From an uncultured Paracoccaceae bacterium (GTDB taxonomy: Bacteria > Pseudomonadota > Alphaproteobacteria > Rhodobacterales > Rhodobacteraceae): 64,000 bases of DNA. The stretch covers positions 682,001 to 746,000 of the forward strand of contig CANLYJ010000002.1 in assembly GCA_947495295.1 (NCBI GenBank). The letters are read 5' to 3'. The translations under genes were made by a program, and so were the position numbers. Below are positions 20,055-29,008 of the stretch, piece by piece (positions within the stretch are counted from its first letter, which is position 1; the number at the start of each line of letters is the position of its first letter). Below the pieces are notes generated by a model. It was not told where the DNA came from, made no database searches, and saw nothing but the letters and a program-made list of their open reading frames with translations.

Positions 20055-21365
20055 TTACCGCACGATATCTTCTTCTTTGACGAACATGTTCGCCCAGGCC
20101 CGGTCAATCAGTTCCGGCGTCATCTGGTAGGGGATGCCTTCGAATTCGCAGATCGAAATCATCTGGTCGATCAGGAAGATCGGCTGATAGTTCGCGTAGA
20201 TATTGTCAATCTCGGGGTAGCGGACGTTCAGCAGGTGAACCAGCGTATCCTCGTCCAGCGGCATTTTGCGTTTACGCGCGACCATGGCAAAGATTTTCAA
20301 GAAATCTTCCTGCTCTGGCCCGTCGATCTTGATCTTGTAGAAGATACGGCGCAAGGCCGCCTTATCGAAGATCGCGTTGGGGTGGAAGTTGGTCGAGAAG
20401 ATAACCAGCGTGTCAAACGGCACTTCGAATTTTTCACCCGATTGCAGGGCAAGGATATCCTTGTTTTCTTCAAGTGGAACAATCCAACGGTTCACAAGGG
20501 TCTGCGGCGGTTCGGCCTGACGGCCAAGGTCGTCCACAATGAAGATGCCGCCGGTTGATTTCAGCTGCAGCGGCGCCTGATAGGTCCGCGCCGTCGGGTT
20601 ATAGACAAGGTCGAGCATCGACAGCGACAATTCACCGCCGGTAATGACGGTTGGCCGTTCGCAGCGCACGTAACGTGTGTCAAAACGCCCGGAAGTACGG
20701 CGCAGGCTGTTGGGATCGTCGACGTCATCTTCTGCCGCGCTATGCACGATTGGGTCATAAACGGTGATCACCTGCCCGGAATATTCAATAGCACGCGGCA
20801 CATAGATCTTGTCACCCAGCGCGTCCCTGATCCCATTGGAGATTGAGGATTTCCCGTTGCCCGGCGGGCCATACATCAGAATCGACCGGCCCGCACTGAC
20901 GGCGGGGCCAAGATTGGACAACAGATCCTCTGGCAGGATCAGGTGACCCATGGCGGTCGCCAGTTGATCGCGGGTGATCTGGATATTGCGGATGGACTGC
21001 CGCGCAATCTGTTCGCGGTAGATGTCCAACGGCACCGGCATCGCGCCGTAATACTCGGATTGCGCCAACGCATCGAGCGCGCGTGCGCGTCCGGCATCGG
21101 TCAGCTGATACCCCATTTCATTGCCGTTATTGGCGTTCAGCGTGCCTGTCGCCTCGACCAGCAACTGGCCACGGGCCATATCAACCAGTTCCTGGGTCAC
21201 CGGGATTGGCAGGCAAACCGCCTTGCTGAGCATTGAGACAAGATCGAGGTTCATGCGGAACATCGTCTTGATCAGGATATCGCGCATCATTGACAAAGGC
21301 AGTTGCATGCCTTCGACACTGCGCGGCGCGGGCGGTGCTAACACATTTGAATTTTGCACGTTCAT
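20055..21365 (-). CDS. AAA-type ATPase adjoining the tad locus
   Basis: A 436-residue protein. A basic/hydrophobic N-terminal segment is followed by a central AAA domain with Walker A GPPGNGKSSI (about 172-181) and Walker B-like GIFIVDDLGRQ, then sensor-like IFSTNFHPNAIFDKAALRRIFYKI. No signal peptide. It lies at the far end of the tad cluster, same strand, 123 nt downstream of cpaA. Homologous ATPases are, to my knowledge, commonly found next to tad genes in roseobacters, but a role in pilus assembly is inference. It may act as a chaperone-like remodeler. Confidence 0.78.
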   Translation of the reverse strand: MNVQNSNVLAPPAPRSVEGMQLPLSMMRDILIKTMFRMNLDLVSMLSKAVCLPIPVTQELVDMARGQLLVEATGTLNANNGNEMGYQLTDAGRARALDALAQSEYYGAMPVPLDIYREQIARQSIRNIQITRDQLATAMGHLILPEDLLSNLGPAVSAGRSILMYGPPGNGKSSISNGIRDALGDKIYVPRAIEYSGQVITVYDPIVHSAAEDDVDDPNSLRRTSGRFDTRYVRCERPTVITGGELSLSMLDLVYNPTARTYQAPLQLKSTGGIFIVDDLGRQAEPPQTLVNRWIVPLEENKDILALQSGEKFEVPFDTLVIFSTNFHPNAIFDKAALRRIFYKIKIDGPEQEDFLKIFAMVARKRKMPLDEDTLVHLLNVRYPEIDNIYANYQPIFLIDQMISICEFEGIPYQMTPELIDRAWANMFVKEEDIVR

Positions 21366-21488
21366 GACAATCCAGCCCCTTTTGACAACGCAGTGTCTGC
21401 GCCCCGCGCAGCAACCCTCGTAGAATTACAGCCTATTATGGCGAAATCGTGAACAAACAGGTGCCTGTAAGAGGCATTCACCATTTCA

Positions 21489-21980
21489 TTAACGATAAAT
21501 CGCCACCAACAGAAGATAGAAAAGCAAGGTCATACTGAGCGGAAACCCCATCGGAAACCGCTTGCCCGCCTCCCAACTGGCCCAATGCGGAACCTGTTTG
21601 CGCAGCGGGCTGCGTTTGGCCAGCCGATGTGTTGCAAAGCCACCCAAGAGTGATGCGGCAAGCAGGATGATAATCAGCCGCAGGTCTGCCAAGGCCACCA
21701 TGGGGGATGCCGCCGCGATGAATTTGGCGTCCCCCGCCCCCATCACACCGGCCGCATTCAACAGGATACCGATCAGCAACATGACTGCCAGATGGGTCCA
21801 GTGCCACAGGTAGGTTTCAAACGGCAAGGCAAACAGGCCGAGTACCGCATAGGCGATGATCAGCGCCAAAACGGCCTTATTGGTGATTTTCATCCGGCTC
21901 AGATCCGTCCATGAGACGTAGAGCGCGATGGGGATAACGGCGGGCAAGAACCACCAGGCTGCCTGTGCCGTCATCCCCAT
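21489..21980 (-). CDS. cpaA: Prepilin peptidase CpaA/TadV (A24 family)
   Basis: A 163-residue membrane aspartic protease with about four to five hydrophobic helices. The two catalytic aspartates are in YVSWTDLSRMKI (about residue 26) and MGAGDAKFIAA (the GxGD motif, about residue 86). It cleaves the leader of Flp pilins, here probably after the Gly of GAVTVDF. The first ATG (21980) and an in-frame one two codons later are both possible. It follows a TPR lipoprotein gene by 3 nt. Confidence 0.9.
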   Translation of the reverse strand: MGMTAQAAWWFLPAVIPIALYVSWTDLSRMKITNKAVLALIIAYAVLGLFALPFETYLWHWTHLAVMLLIGILLNAAGVMGAGDAKFIAAASPMVALADLRLIIILLAASLLGGFATHRLAKRSPLRKQVPHWASWEAGKRFPMGFPLSMTLLFYLLLVAIYR

Positions 21981-21983
21981 TGG

Positions 21984-22835
21984 TCAGTTGGACACGTTGT
22001 TTTCAAGCGCGGCAAGGGCGCGCACCGCCTCTTCGAAATAGCGCGGATGCGTTTCGATCGCTTCGCTGAGCATGGCTTTGCCAATGGTGACGTCGTTTTG
22101 TTTTATCGCTGTCAGGGCCATGGTGTGCAACAATTGTGCCCGCTCAACCTGGGTCATCTGCACGACGGGCAGGGTGTAATCGCGCTGTGCCCCACGTGCC
22201 AGCACCAGATTATTCTTGGCTGTGAACATGGTCCGGTCATGGCGCAGGGCATCGCCGAACAGACGCTCTGCACCGCTATATTCACCGCGTGTCAGTTTGG
22301 AATAGCCCCAGTTATTATAGACAGAGGCCGGGCGTGTTGTCAGGCCAGCGGCGGTTTCATAAAAACTGTCGGCCTTGTCCCATTGCTGTTTGCTATCGGC
22401 GACCATTGCTTCGAGCCGGTACCGCTTGAATGTCTCAAAGGTTGGCGGCACGGTGTTGAGCGTCGTTGCGGCCTCGTCCCACTTATTGGCCCGGATATAG
22501 GCATCTGCCAGGTCAACCCGGTCAACGCTTTCAGATTCTTCATGTGATACGACCTGTTCCCAGGCACCGATTGCATCAACCGGGCGGCGGGCCCGGATCA
22601 ATGATTTTGCCAGGCCCCGTTGCAGGTCGATCCTGCCGGGGTCATTGGCATTTGCCTTGGCAAAATAGCTGACCGCCTCGTCGGGGTCGCCGACCGTCAG
22701 AAAGACATCGTTAAGATTGGTTTCATCGACGACGTTAAGATCTTCCAACGCGCGTTCGACTTCTGCTTCGCCTGACCGGTCGCATGCCGCGAGTCCTGCC
22801 ACAGCGCATAGCGCGATAATAATTGAATGGCGCAT
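21984..22835 (-). CDS. TPR-repeat lipoprotein of the tad locus (TadD-like)
   Basis: A 283-residue protein with a lipoprotein signal, lipobox AGLAAC (Cys about 19). Tandem TPR helices follow, e.g. DEAVSYFAKANANDPGRIDLQRGLAKSL, PVDAIGAWEQVVS and PASVYNNWGYSKLTRGEYSGAERLFGDALRHD. TadD-type TPR lipoproteins help assemble the outer-membrane secretin and pilus machine. It is one of two such genes in tandem. It reads directly into cpaA. Confidence 0.84.
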   Translation of the reverse strand: MRHSIIIALCAVAGLAACDRSGEAEVERALEDLNVVDETNLNDVFLTVGDPDEAVSYFAKANANDPGRIDLQRGLAKSLIRARRPVDAIGAWEQVVSHEESESVDRVDLADAYIRANKWDEAATTLNTVPPTFETFKRYRLEAMVADSKQQWDKADSFYETAAGLTTRPASVYNNWGYSKLTRGEYSGAERLFGDALRHDRTMFTAKNNLVLARGAQRDYTLPVVQMTQVERAQLLHTMALTAIKQNDVTIGKAMLSEAIETHPRYFEEAVRALAALENNVSN

Positions 22836-22862
22836 GTTCCTGCGTCCTTTTGCTGCTCTACC

Positions 22863-23414
22863 CTATAGTGCCGTCAGAAGTTCAAAGTCGCCTCTGCCCC
22901 GACGGATCAGATTATAATTCTGATTGTCCTGTAGCACATTATCATCCGGATTTGCCAAATTTGCGAGCGCTAAGCGCAAATTGTCACGAATTTCGTCCGA
23001 ATTTCCGTTATCTGCGGCGAATGCGCGTCGGAAAACCTCGCTCGCCTCGGCCACTTTGTCCCTTTCCATCAGGATCACGCCCAGATTGTTCCAGGCGGGT
23101 GGAAAACCCGGATCCTCTTTGGTGGCGCGTCTGAGCAGGCTTTCGGCCTGCCCAAGCCGGCCAAGTGCCAAATTCGCAGAGCCGAGCGCCGAGAGCGTGT
23201 CGACGTTCAGCCCCTGTTGTCCGGCCGCCCTGGTATAGGCCTTGAGCGCCAGTTCGAATTCATTTGAGGCCATCAGCCGGTGACCCACGATCAGCCCATC
23301 GACGTCTGACCGACCGGCAACACCCGGAGCAAAAAGACCATCAGACTCGCCAAGGCCGCCCGATGTACAGGCGGCCAACATAATCAGGGCCAGAGCATTG
23401 AAGACCCGTTTCAT
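22863..23414 (-). CDS. tadD: TadD-type TPR lipoprotein
   Basis: A 183-residue lipoprotein with lipobox LAAC (LALIMLAACTSGG, Cys about 16). TPR units cover about 45-155, e.g. FELALKAYTRAAGQQGLNVDTLSALGSANLALGRLGQAESLLRRATKEDPGFPPAWNNLG. This fits TadD, the outer-membrane-associated assembly lipoprotein. It lies directly downstream of tadC (20 nt). The following 283-residue TPR lipoprotein looks like a second, longer relative rather than a duplicate. Confidence 0.83.
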   Translation of the reverse strand: MKRVFNALALIMLAACTSGGLGESDGLFAPGVAGRSDVDGLIVGHRLMASNEFELALKAYTRAAGQQGLNVDTLSALGSANLALGRLGQAESLLRRATKEDPGFPPAWNNLGVILMERDKVAEASEVFRRAFAADNGNSDEIRDNLRLALANLANPDDNVLQDNQNYNLIRRGRGDFELLTAL

Positions 23415-23434
23415 ATGCCTTCTTTCGTTGATGA

Positions 23435-24394
23435 TCAGCCTAGGTTTTCCATGATCGCATAGATCGAGGGTCCAATCAGAATGGCCATCAACGGCGGCAC
23501 CGTCAACATCATCGTCGCCAGCGTCATCTTTGTCGGCAATTTGTTGGCGGCCTCTTCGGCGCGCATCACGCGTTTATCCCGCATTTCAGAAGCATAGACA
23601 CGCAGCGCATCCGCAATTGATGTACCAAATTGCTGCGACTGCACCAGCACGGTGACAAAGCTTGAGATGTCTGGCGTGCCGGATCGTTCGGCCATGTCTT
23701 TCAGCACGGATGTTTTGTCTTTACCGGCTTTCATTTCCTGGCTGACGGTTTCGTATTCTTCGGCCAATTCGGGGAAACCCGCCTGCAATTCGCGCGCCAC
23801 CCGGATGATGGACTGATCCAGCGATTGGCCCGCCTCGACACAGACCAGCATCATGTCCAGACTGTCAGGAAAGCCGTTCTGGATCGCCTCTCTTCGCATC
23901 TGCTGGCGCCGGGTAACCCAGTAACGCGGCAATAGATACATTGCGATGGCTGGTCCAAGGATCATCAATGCGAGGTTTTGTGTGGTTACAGTCGACTGTG
24001 AACTGGCGAAGATCGCATAGACCAAACCGGCAATAAGCCCGCAGATCGAAAAGGCCAGCTGTATGAAATGATAGATGCGGACGGCGTTTTTGCTGCGATA
24101 CCCGGCTTGCAGCAGCTTGAGTTTGACTGCTGAATACTCTTCCGCGTTTTGCGGTTCCAGAAAGTTTGAATATTTCTCAAGCTTGTCTTTGTCGTTGCCG
24201 GTCCGCAGCTTTTCGCCCTTGGCCGTCTTCTGGTCCTGCCGTGCGTTTGCCTTTAGCCGGTCAAGCGGGTCGACCTCTTTCTTGAGCAGAACAGGCAATG
24301 TGATCAGGATCAGGAAAACACCCAGCAAGCCAACAAGCATGAGCGCCCCATAAGGCCCGAGATATTCGTTAATCATGTTCTGTAAAGCTTCCAT
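23435..24394 (-). CDS. tadC: Tad secretion inner-membrane platform TadC
   Basis: A 319-residue type II secretion F-domain protein. An N-terminal membrane helix (about 15-35) is followed by a charged cytoplasmic loop, a paired helix segment (about 105-150) and the F-domain with VCVEAGQSLDQSIIRVARELQAGFPELAEE (about 190-219). A C-terminal membrane helix ends MLTVPPLMAILIGPSIYAIMENLG. With TadB it forms the pilus assembly platform driven by CpaF. It overlaps nothing; tadB lies 10 nt upstream. Confidence 0.92.
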   Translation of the reverse strand: MEALQNMINEYLGPYGALMLVGLLGVFLILITLPVLLKKEVDPLDRLKANARQDQKTAKGEKLRTGNDKDKLEKYSNFLEPQNAEEYSAVKLKLLQAGYRSKNAVRIYHFIQLAFSICGLIAGLVYAIFASSQSTVTTQNLALMILGPAIAMYLLPRYWVTRRQQMRREAIQNGFPDSLDMMLVCVEAGQSLDQSIIRVARELQAGFPELAEEYETVSQEMKAGKDKTSVLKDMAERSGTPDISSFVTVLVQSQQFGTSIADALRVYASEMRDKRVMRAEEAANKLPTKMTLATMMLTVPPLMAILIGPSIYAIMENLG

Positions 24395-24404
24395 AGATCA
24401 GACC

Positions 24405-25370
24405 TCAGACTTTGATATTCACAAGCGCGCGCATCACGATCAGGTTCAGCACAAGGAATCCTGCCACAACCAGACAGGCAGGGATAAAATAGGGGCTTTC
24501 CATCACATCATCAAAATAGTCGGGCTTGACCACATTGATCATGAACAAGGCCACAATCGGGAAGAATGACAACAGATTTCCGGACCATTTCGCCTCCGCC
24601 GTGATCGCATCAACGCGGCGGAACAGACGGAACCGGGCCCGGATCACCTTGGCCAGACCGTCCAGGATTTCGGCCAGGTTACCACCAGATGTCTGCTGGA
24701 TTGTCACCGCCACGGCAAGGAACCGCAAATCCTGCACATCCAGCCGTTCGGCCATCGCTTTGAGCGTTTCGCCCATATCACGACCATATGCGGCCTCATC
24801 GGAAATCATGCCCATTTCGGTGCCCAGCGGGTCAGGAACTTCGCGGGCGACGATGGCTACGGCAGAGGAAAAAGGATGGCCAACCCGCAAGGACCGCACC
24901 ATCAACTCCACGGCTTCGGGCAGCTGTTCGCCAATCATGTTCATACGTTTATTGGCCCGGCTATTGACCCAGGTGTAGACGCCGCCAACACCCATTGCGA
25001 CCGCAATCAAAGCCCGCACAGCCAGGCCAACTTGGGTCATGACCGTCAGCAACCCAAAGGCCGCAATGCTGACCACGACCATCACAAGGATCAGTTGCGT
25101 CGGGGTGAAGGCGATGTTTGCTTTTTGTGCCTTTTGCGCCAGCACCGAATAGATCGGGATGCTTTGCGATTTCATATGCTGCGTCATTTCCTTACGCAGC
25201 TGGTCGAGAACCTGTTCGCGGTTCCCACCCTTGTCAAGCATCTCAAGCCGGCGGTTGACCTTGCCGTCCATGCTGATTGATTTGCCAAATATGACAAGAT
25301 AGACGCCCTGGACCAGGGCCAGGACGGCAATAAAGATGATGATATAGATGACCGGTTCGGCAGAAATCAT
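24405..25370 (-). CDS. tadB: Tad secretion inner-membrane platform TadB
   Basis: A 321-residue type II secretion F-domain protein. An N-terminal helix (about 6-25), two hydrophobic segments near 90-125 and the F domain LPEAVELMVRSLRVGHPFSSAVAIVAREVPDPLGTE (about 153-188) with GGNLAEILDGLAKVIRAR are followed by two C-terminal helices. It is the partner of TadC in the pilus assembly platform. It begins 5 nt after cpaF in the same operon. Confidence 0.92.
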   Translation of the reverse strand: MISAEPVIYIIIFIAVLALVQGVYLVIFGKSISMDGKVNRRLEMLDKGGNREQVLDQLRKEMTQHMKSQSIPIYSVLAQKAQKANIAFTPTQLILVMVVVSIAAFGLLTVMTQVGLAVRALIAVAMGVGGVYTWVNSRANKRMNMIGEQLPEAVELMVRSLRVGHPFSSAVAIVAREVPDPLGTEMGMISDEAAYGRDMGETLKAMAERLDVQDLRFLAVAVTIQQTSGGNLAEILDGLAKVIRARFRLFRRVDAITAEAKWSGNLLSFFPIVALFMINVVKPDYFDDVMESPYFIPACLVVAGFLVLNLIVMRALVNIKV

Positions 25371-25375
25371 TGCAG

Positions 25376-26839
25376 TTACTCCGCTACCATCGGTTCAAAG
25401 ATTGCAGGTGGCAGATCGTAACCCCAAAGCTTGAACCGCTCTGAGAAGTTGCTGCGCACGCCTGTGGCCGTGAAATGGCCGATGATCTTGTTGTCTGGTG
25501 TAAGCCCCACACGTTGATACCGGAAAATCTCTTGCATGGAGATAACATCGCCTTCCATGCCCGTGATCTCGGTGATTGATGTCATCCGGCGCGAGCCATC
25601 CTGCAAACGCGAGGCCTGCACGACAAGGTTCACAGCGGATGAGATTTGGCTGCGCATCGCCTTGATCGGCATCTCGATCCCGGCCATGGCGATCATGTTT
25701 TCCAGACGGCTGACCGCGTCGCGCGACGAGTTGGCGTGGATCGTGGTCATTGACCCGTCGTGGCCGGTGTTCATCGCCTGCAACATGTCGATCACTTCTT
25801 CGCCACGCGTTTCCCCCACAATGATCCGGTCCGGGCGCATCCGCAGGGCGTTTTTCAGACAGTCGCGCTGCGAAACCCCACCTTTACCTTCCACGTTGGG
25901 TGGGCGGCTTTCCATCCGGCCCACATGGGTCTGTTGCAGCTGAAGTTCCGCTGTATCCTCAATCGTCAGGATGCGTTCGGCATCGTCGATGAAGCCGGAT
26001 AGGGCGTTCAGCGTGGTCGTTTTACCAGAACCTGTACCGCCCGACACGATGATATTCAGACGCGTGGACACAGCAGCCTGTAGATAGGCAGCCATTTCTT
26101 CGGTAAAGGCGCCGAATTTGACCAGTTCTTCAATGCCAAGCTTGTCCTTTTTGAACTTACGAATGGACACCAGCGACCCGTCAACCGCGATGGGCGGGAC
26201 CATGGCGTTGAAACGTGATCCATCGGCCAGACGGGCATCAACCGCAGGGTTACTTTCATCGACCCGGCGACCAACGGCGGAAACGATCTTGTCGATGATC
26301 CGCAGGAGGTGCTTTTCGTCCTTGAAGGTGATGTCCGTCAATTCCAGCTTGCCGGAACGTTCCACAAAAATCTGTTGCGGGCCGTTCACCAAGATATCGT
26401 TGACAGTGTCGTCCTTTAGCAGGGTTTCCAGTGGGCCAAGGCCTGTCACCTCGAAAAACAGATCCTGGCTCAGGGTCTGCCGTTCCTCGCGGTTCAGAAC
26501 GATCCCCATGTCTTCCAAAGACTCAGAGGCGATTGCGTTGATCTCTGTACGCAATTCCTGTTCGGTCGCCGTTTCAAGGGCCGCCAGGTTCAGGTTGTCC
26601 AGCAGCGCTTTGTGCAACTCCAGCTTGATTTCCTGTAACCGTTCCTTGCGCCGTTTTTCCTTGTCCGCTGGTCCAACCTCGCCGGGACGTTTTGATGGCA
26701 TGGTTTTCATCAAGGACTGACGGGGTTCCTCCGCAGGGGCCGCGGCGACAGGTGCCACATTTACCTTTGGTGTGTTGGCTGGCGCAGGTTTCGCAGCGCC
26801 GTCCTTAGGTGCATTTGGCTTTTTATATTTTGAAAACAT
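25376..26839 (-). CDS. cpaF: Tad pilus assembly ATPase CpaF/TadA
   Basis: A 487-residue secretion ATPase of the VirB11/PilT superfamily. An Ala/Pro/Lys-rich N-terminus is followed by an N-terminal domain and the RecA-like core with Walker [19 protein letters not shown] (about 262-279), Asp box [10 protein letters not shown], and Walker B/His-box region [30 protein letters not shown]. TadA hexamers power pilus extension and, in Caulobacter, retraction. It follows cpaE by 11 nt. No motif residue is missing. Confidence 0.96.
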   Translation of the reverse strand: MFSKYKKPNAPKDGAAKPAPANTPKVNVAPVAAAPAEEPRQSLMKTMPSKRPGEVGPADKEKRRKERLQEIKLELHKALLDNLNLAALETATEQELRTEINAIASESLEDMGIVLNREERQTLSQDLFFEVTGLGPLETLLKDDTVNDILVNGPQQIFVERSGKLELTDITFKDEKHLLRIIDKIVSAVGRRVDESNPAVDARLADGSRFNAMVPPIAVDGSLVSIRKFKKDKLGIEELVKFGAFTEEMAAYLQAAVSTRLNIIVSGGTGSGKTTTLNALSGFIDDAERILTIEDTAELQLQQTHVGRMESRPPNVEGKGGVSQRDCLKNALRMRPDRIIVGETRGEEVIDMLQAMNTGHDGSMTTIHANSSRDAVSRLENMIAMAGIEMPIKAMRSQISSAVNLVVQASRLQDGSRRMTSITEITGMEGDVISMQEIFRYQRVGLTPDNKIIGHFTATGVRSNFSERFKLWGYDLPPAIFEPMVAE

Positions 26840-26850
26840 AGAGTTGACTC

Positions 26851-28095
26851 CTAAGCTCTGGCTTCGGTCGCTTCAGCCTGGTTGACTTCGTCAACTGATT
26901 TGGCAAGTTTCACAATTTCTTTTCTCAGCGGGTTCTTCCCAATGGTTTCTGCCATCGGCGCGCCATGATCGGCGCTTTGCGCAACCGGCTTGCCGCCATC
27001 GGGCAGCAGCACTTCGATCGAAATCCCTAGGCTTTCGGACAGTCTTTTGACCCTGCTTTTACCATTAAGATCGGTAAAGCCCGGAGCCCTGTTCAGCACA
27101 AACCGCAGTTTTTCAAACGGCAGATCCTCGGATTGCAGCGCCCGTTTGAGGCGCAGCGTGTTCTGGGCGGAGCGCATATCAAGTTCGATCAGTGCGAAAT
27201 AGACATGCGCCATCTCAAGCACGGTTTGTGACCATTCCACCATCGTCGATGGCATATCAATGATCACGTAGTCGAAATTGACACGCGCCATTTCGACCAC
27301 CCGCTCAATATCTTCGGGGGTAATCATGTCCAATGGGATCATGTCGGTGGGCGAGGTCAGAACATGGAGTTTTTCGCCATAGGTCAGCAGCGCCTGCATG
27401 AAGGCCTCGCTATCCATCGATTCTGTATCGGTCAGCATTTCAAGCACAGCTTCGCGGCGTGGCAGATCAAGATAGGTGGAGGCTGTGCCAAACTGGAAAT
27501 CCAGGTCGATCAGGCAGACTTTGGTATCGCTGTTCTTGTCCAGCGTGGCGAGTTCCCAAGCCAGGTTGACGGCCAGCATTGTCGCGCCGACGCCCCCGGC
27601 GAGGCCATGCACGGGGATAACGACGCCGGACCGGTCGCCGACAGCCTTGAATTTTCCTTCACCTTCGGTTGGCGCGACGGGGTCTTCAGCGGTCAGAACA
27701 CGTTCAATCGCGCGGGCCAGTTCGTTTTCGGGCAGGGGGTAAGGAACGAATTCGTCGCCGCCTTCGCGCAGCAATTGGTGCAGGGCGGATGGGCTGACGT
27801 CTTCGGCGATCAGGATAACCTTGATCTTGGCTTCCTTTGCCGCGGCAATCACAGCTGAAACCGTTGCCAGATTGTCTTCATCATCTGCGTCCATCGCGAT
27901 GGTGACAAATTGCAGTGACTGCGCCTCTGGCTGGCCCAGGAAAGAGGCCGCGTCTTCAAAGCTGAGGTCGCCCCAGGAATCACCCAGCGCGGATTCCATA
28001 TCCTCGATCAGCAGGTCAAAAATCTGGACATCGCGGCTGATGGTGCAAGCGACGATCGACGGGGAGTCATGTTGAACGACCGGGCTCGTGCTCAT
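26851..28095 (-). CDS. cpaE: Tad pilus polar localisation ATPase-like protein CpaE/TadZ
   Basis: A 414-residue protein with an N-terminal receiver-like domain (about 10-130; no clear full phosphorylation site) and a C-terminal ParA/MinD-type domain (about 150-385). The nucleotide loop reads VHGLAGGVGATMLAVNLAWEL: the two lysines of KGGxGKT are absent, a deviation known for TadZ. YVIIDMPSTMVEWSQTVLE is the Walker B-like segment. TadZ localises the Tad machine in the cell. It is the first gene after a 244-nt gap following ompA, and likely carries its own promoter. Confidence 0.9.
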   Translation of the reverse strand: MSTSPVVQHDSPSIVACTISRDVQIFDLLIEDMESALGDSWGDLSFEDAASFLGQPEAQSLQFVTIAMDADDEDNLATVSAVIAAAKEAKIKVILIAEDVSPSALHQLLREGGDEFVPYPLPENELARAIERVLTAEDPVAPTEGEGKFKAVGDRSGVVIPVHGLAGGVGATMLAVNLAWELATLDKNSDTKVCLIDLDFQFGTASTYLDLPRREAVLEMLTDTESMDSEAFMQALLTYGEKLHVLTSPTDMIPLDMITPEDIERVVEMARVNFDYVIIDMPSTMVEWSQTVLEMAHVYFALIELDMRSAQNTLRLKRALQSEDLPFEKLRFVLNRAPGFTDLNGKSRVKRLSESLGISIEVLLPDGGKPVAQSADHGAPMAETIGKNPLRKEIVKLAKSVDEVNQAEATEARA

Positions 28096-28296
28096 TGTAT
28101 TCTCGTCCTCATCATTTCAATGCGAAAAGCCTAGATGATTTGGCTGCAAGCAACCAGACGTCCAGGCGTTCACGCATGCCATCGTGATGGCTTTGGATCC
28201 ATGATGACGTGTATTGGTTACAATCTTGTCGAGATTTGGACCAAAAGATCGTAATTGTGCGAAATATTGCGACGATCTTGGAAAAAAGTGGGGAGT

Positions 28297-28326
28297 GTTT
28301 ACGCCGGACCCGCGCCCGGCGTAAAC
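28297..28326 (-). terminator. Stem-loop between the ompA-type gene and cpaE (possible terminator)
   Basis: GTTTACGCCGG and CCGGCGTAAAC form a perfect 11-bp stem with an 8-nt loop, 14 nt past the OmpA stop on the minus strand. The T-run comes only after a C-rich stretch, so the hairpin may attenuate or protect the mRNA rather than fully terminate. Confidence 0.55.
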
Positions 28327-28339
28327 AAATTGTCAGCAG

Positions 28340-28993
28340 TTAACCGCCAGTGGCGATCCGTGTGGTCGTACGCGCCGTCTGCGGAACAGCGGATGCGACG
28401 TATTCGCGGAAGATCACTTGCGCGTATTTGCCGTTCAGAACCAATGGGTCCGTCTGCACAAAACCTGACACTTCGGTCACGGTCCGGCGGTTACGCCGTT
28501 CGCGGTTTTGCGTCTGGACCACTGGCCGTGTCTCACCAAAGGATGCGACGGCTTCCAGTCTGCTGCGGCTGATGCCTTGCGATGACAGGAAGGCCACGAC
28601 AGCCTGTGCCCGGCGCAGACCAAGACGACGGTTGTAGGCGTTGCTACCCACAAGGTCGGTATGGCCATAGACCCGGAAGCGGACCTCTGGGAACTGACGG
28701 ATCCAGTCTGCCTGACGCATCAGTGTCGCACGCGCATCGGCGTCCAACGTGGCCTGATTGAAGGCGAAGTTCACCGTGGAGTTGACCTCTGATGCAAAGC
28801 GGCGGGCAAGATTGATTGCATAATCCTGCTGCGACCCCTGCATTGCCATCATGTTGTTCATGGTGGCGTTGCCAAAGGAACCAGAGTCCACGCGTGATCC
28901 GGCCTCAACTTCAAGAACGTCGAAGGATGGATCGTCGGCCGAGCACGCGGCAAGGAGTGCGGCGGCCATTGCTGTTGTCATAAGTTTTTTCAT
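28340..28993 (-). CDS. OmpA-family lipoprotein of the tad locus
   Basis: A 217-residue protein. The lipoprotein signal has lipobox LLAAC (MAAALLAACSADDP, Cys about 17). A short region is followed by the OmpA-like peptidoglycan-binding domain with NFAFNQATLDADARATL, RVYGHTDLVGSNAYNRRLGLRRA and VASFGETRPV. Such an OmpA protein typically lies between cpaC and cpaE in Rhodobacterales tad loci and may anchor the secretin. Start 28993 is preceded by TTGGAG and gives a clean signal; the track start at 29008 adds five residues. Confidence 0.86.
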   Translation of the reverse strand: MKKLMTTAMAAALLAACSADDPSFDVLEVEAGSRVDSGSFGNATMNNMMAMQGSQQDYAINLARRFASEVNSTVNFAFNQATLDADARATLMRQADWIRQFPEVRFRVYGHTDLVGSNAYNRRLGLRRAQAVVAFLSSQGISRSRLEAVASFGETRPVVQTQNRERRNRRTVTEVSGFVQTDPLVLNGKYAQVIFREYVASAVPQTARTTTRIATGG

Positions 28994-29008
28994 TGACCTG
29001 TACTCCAA

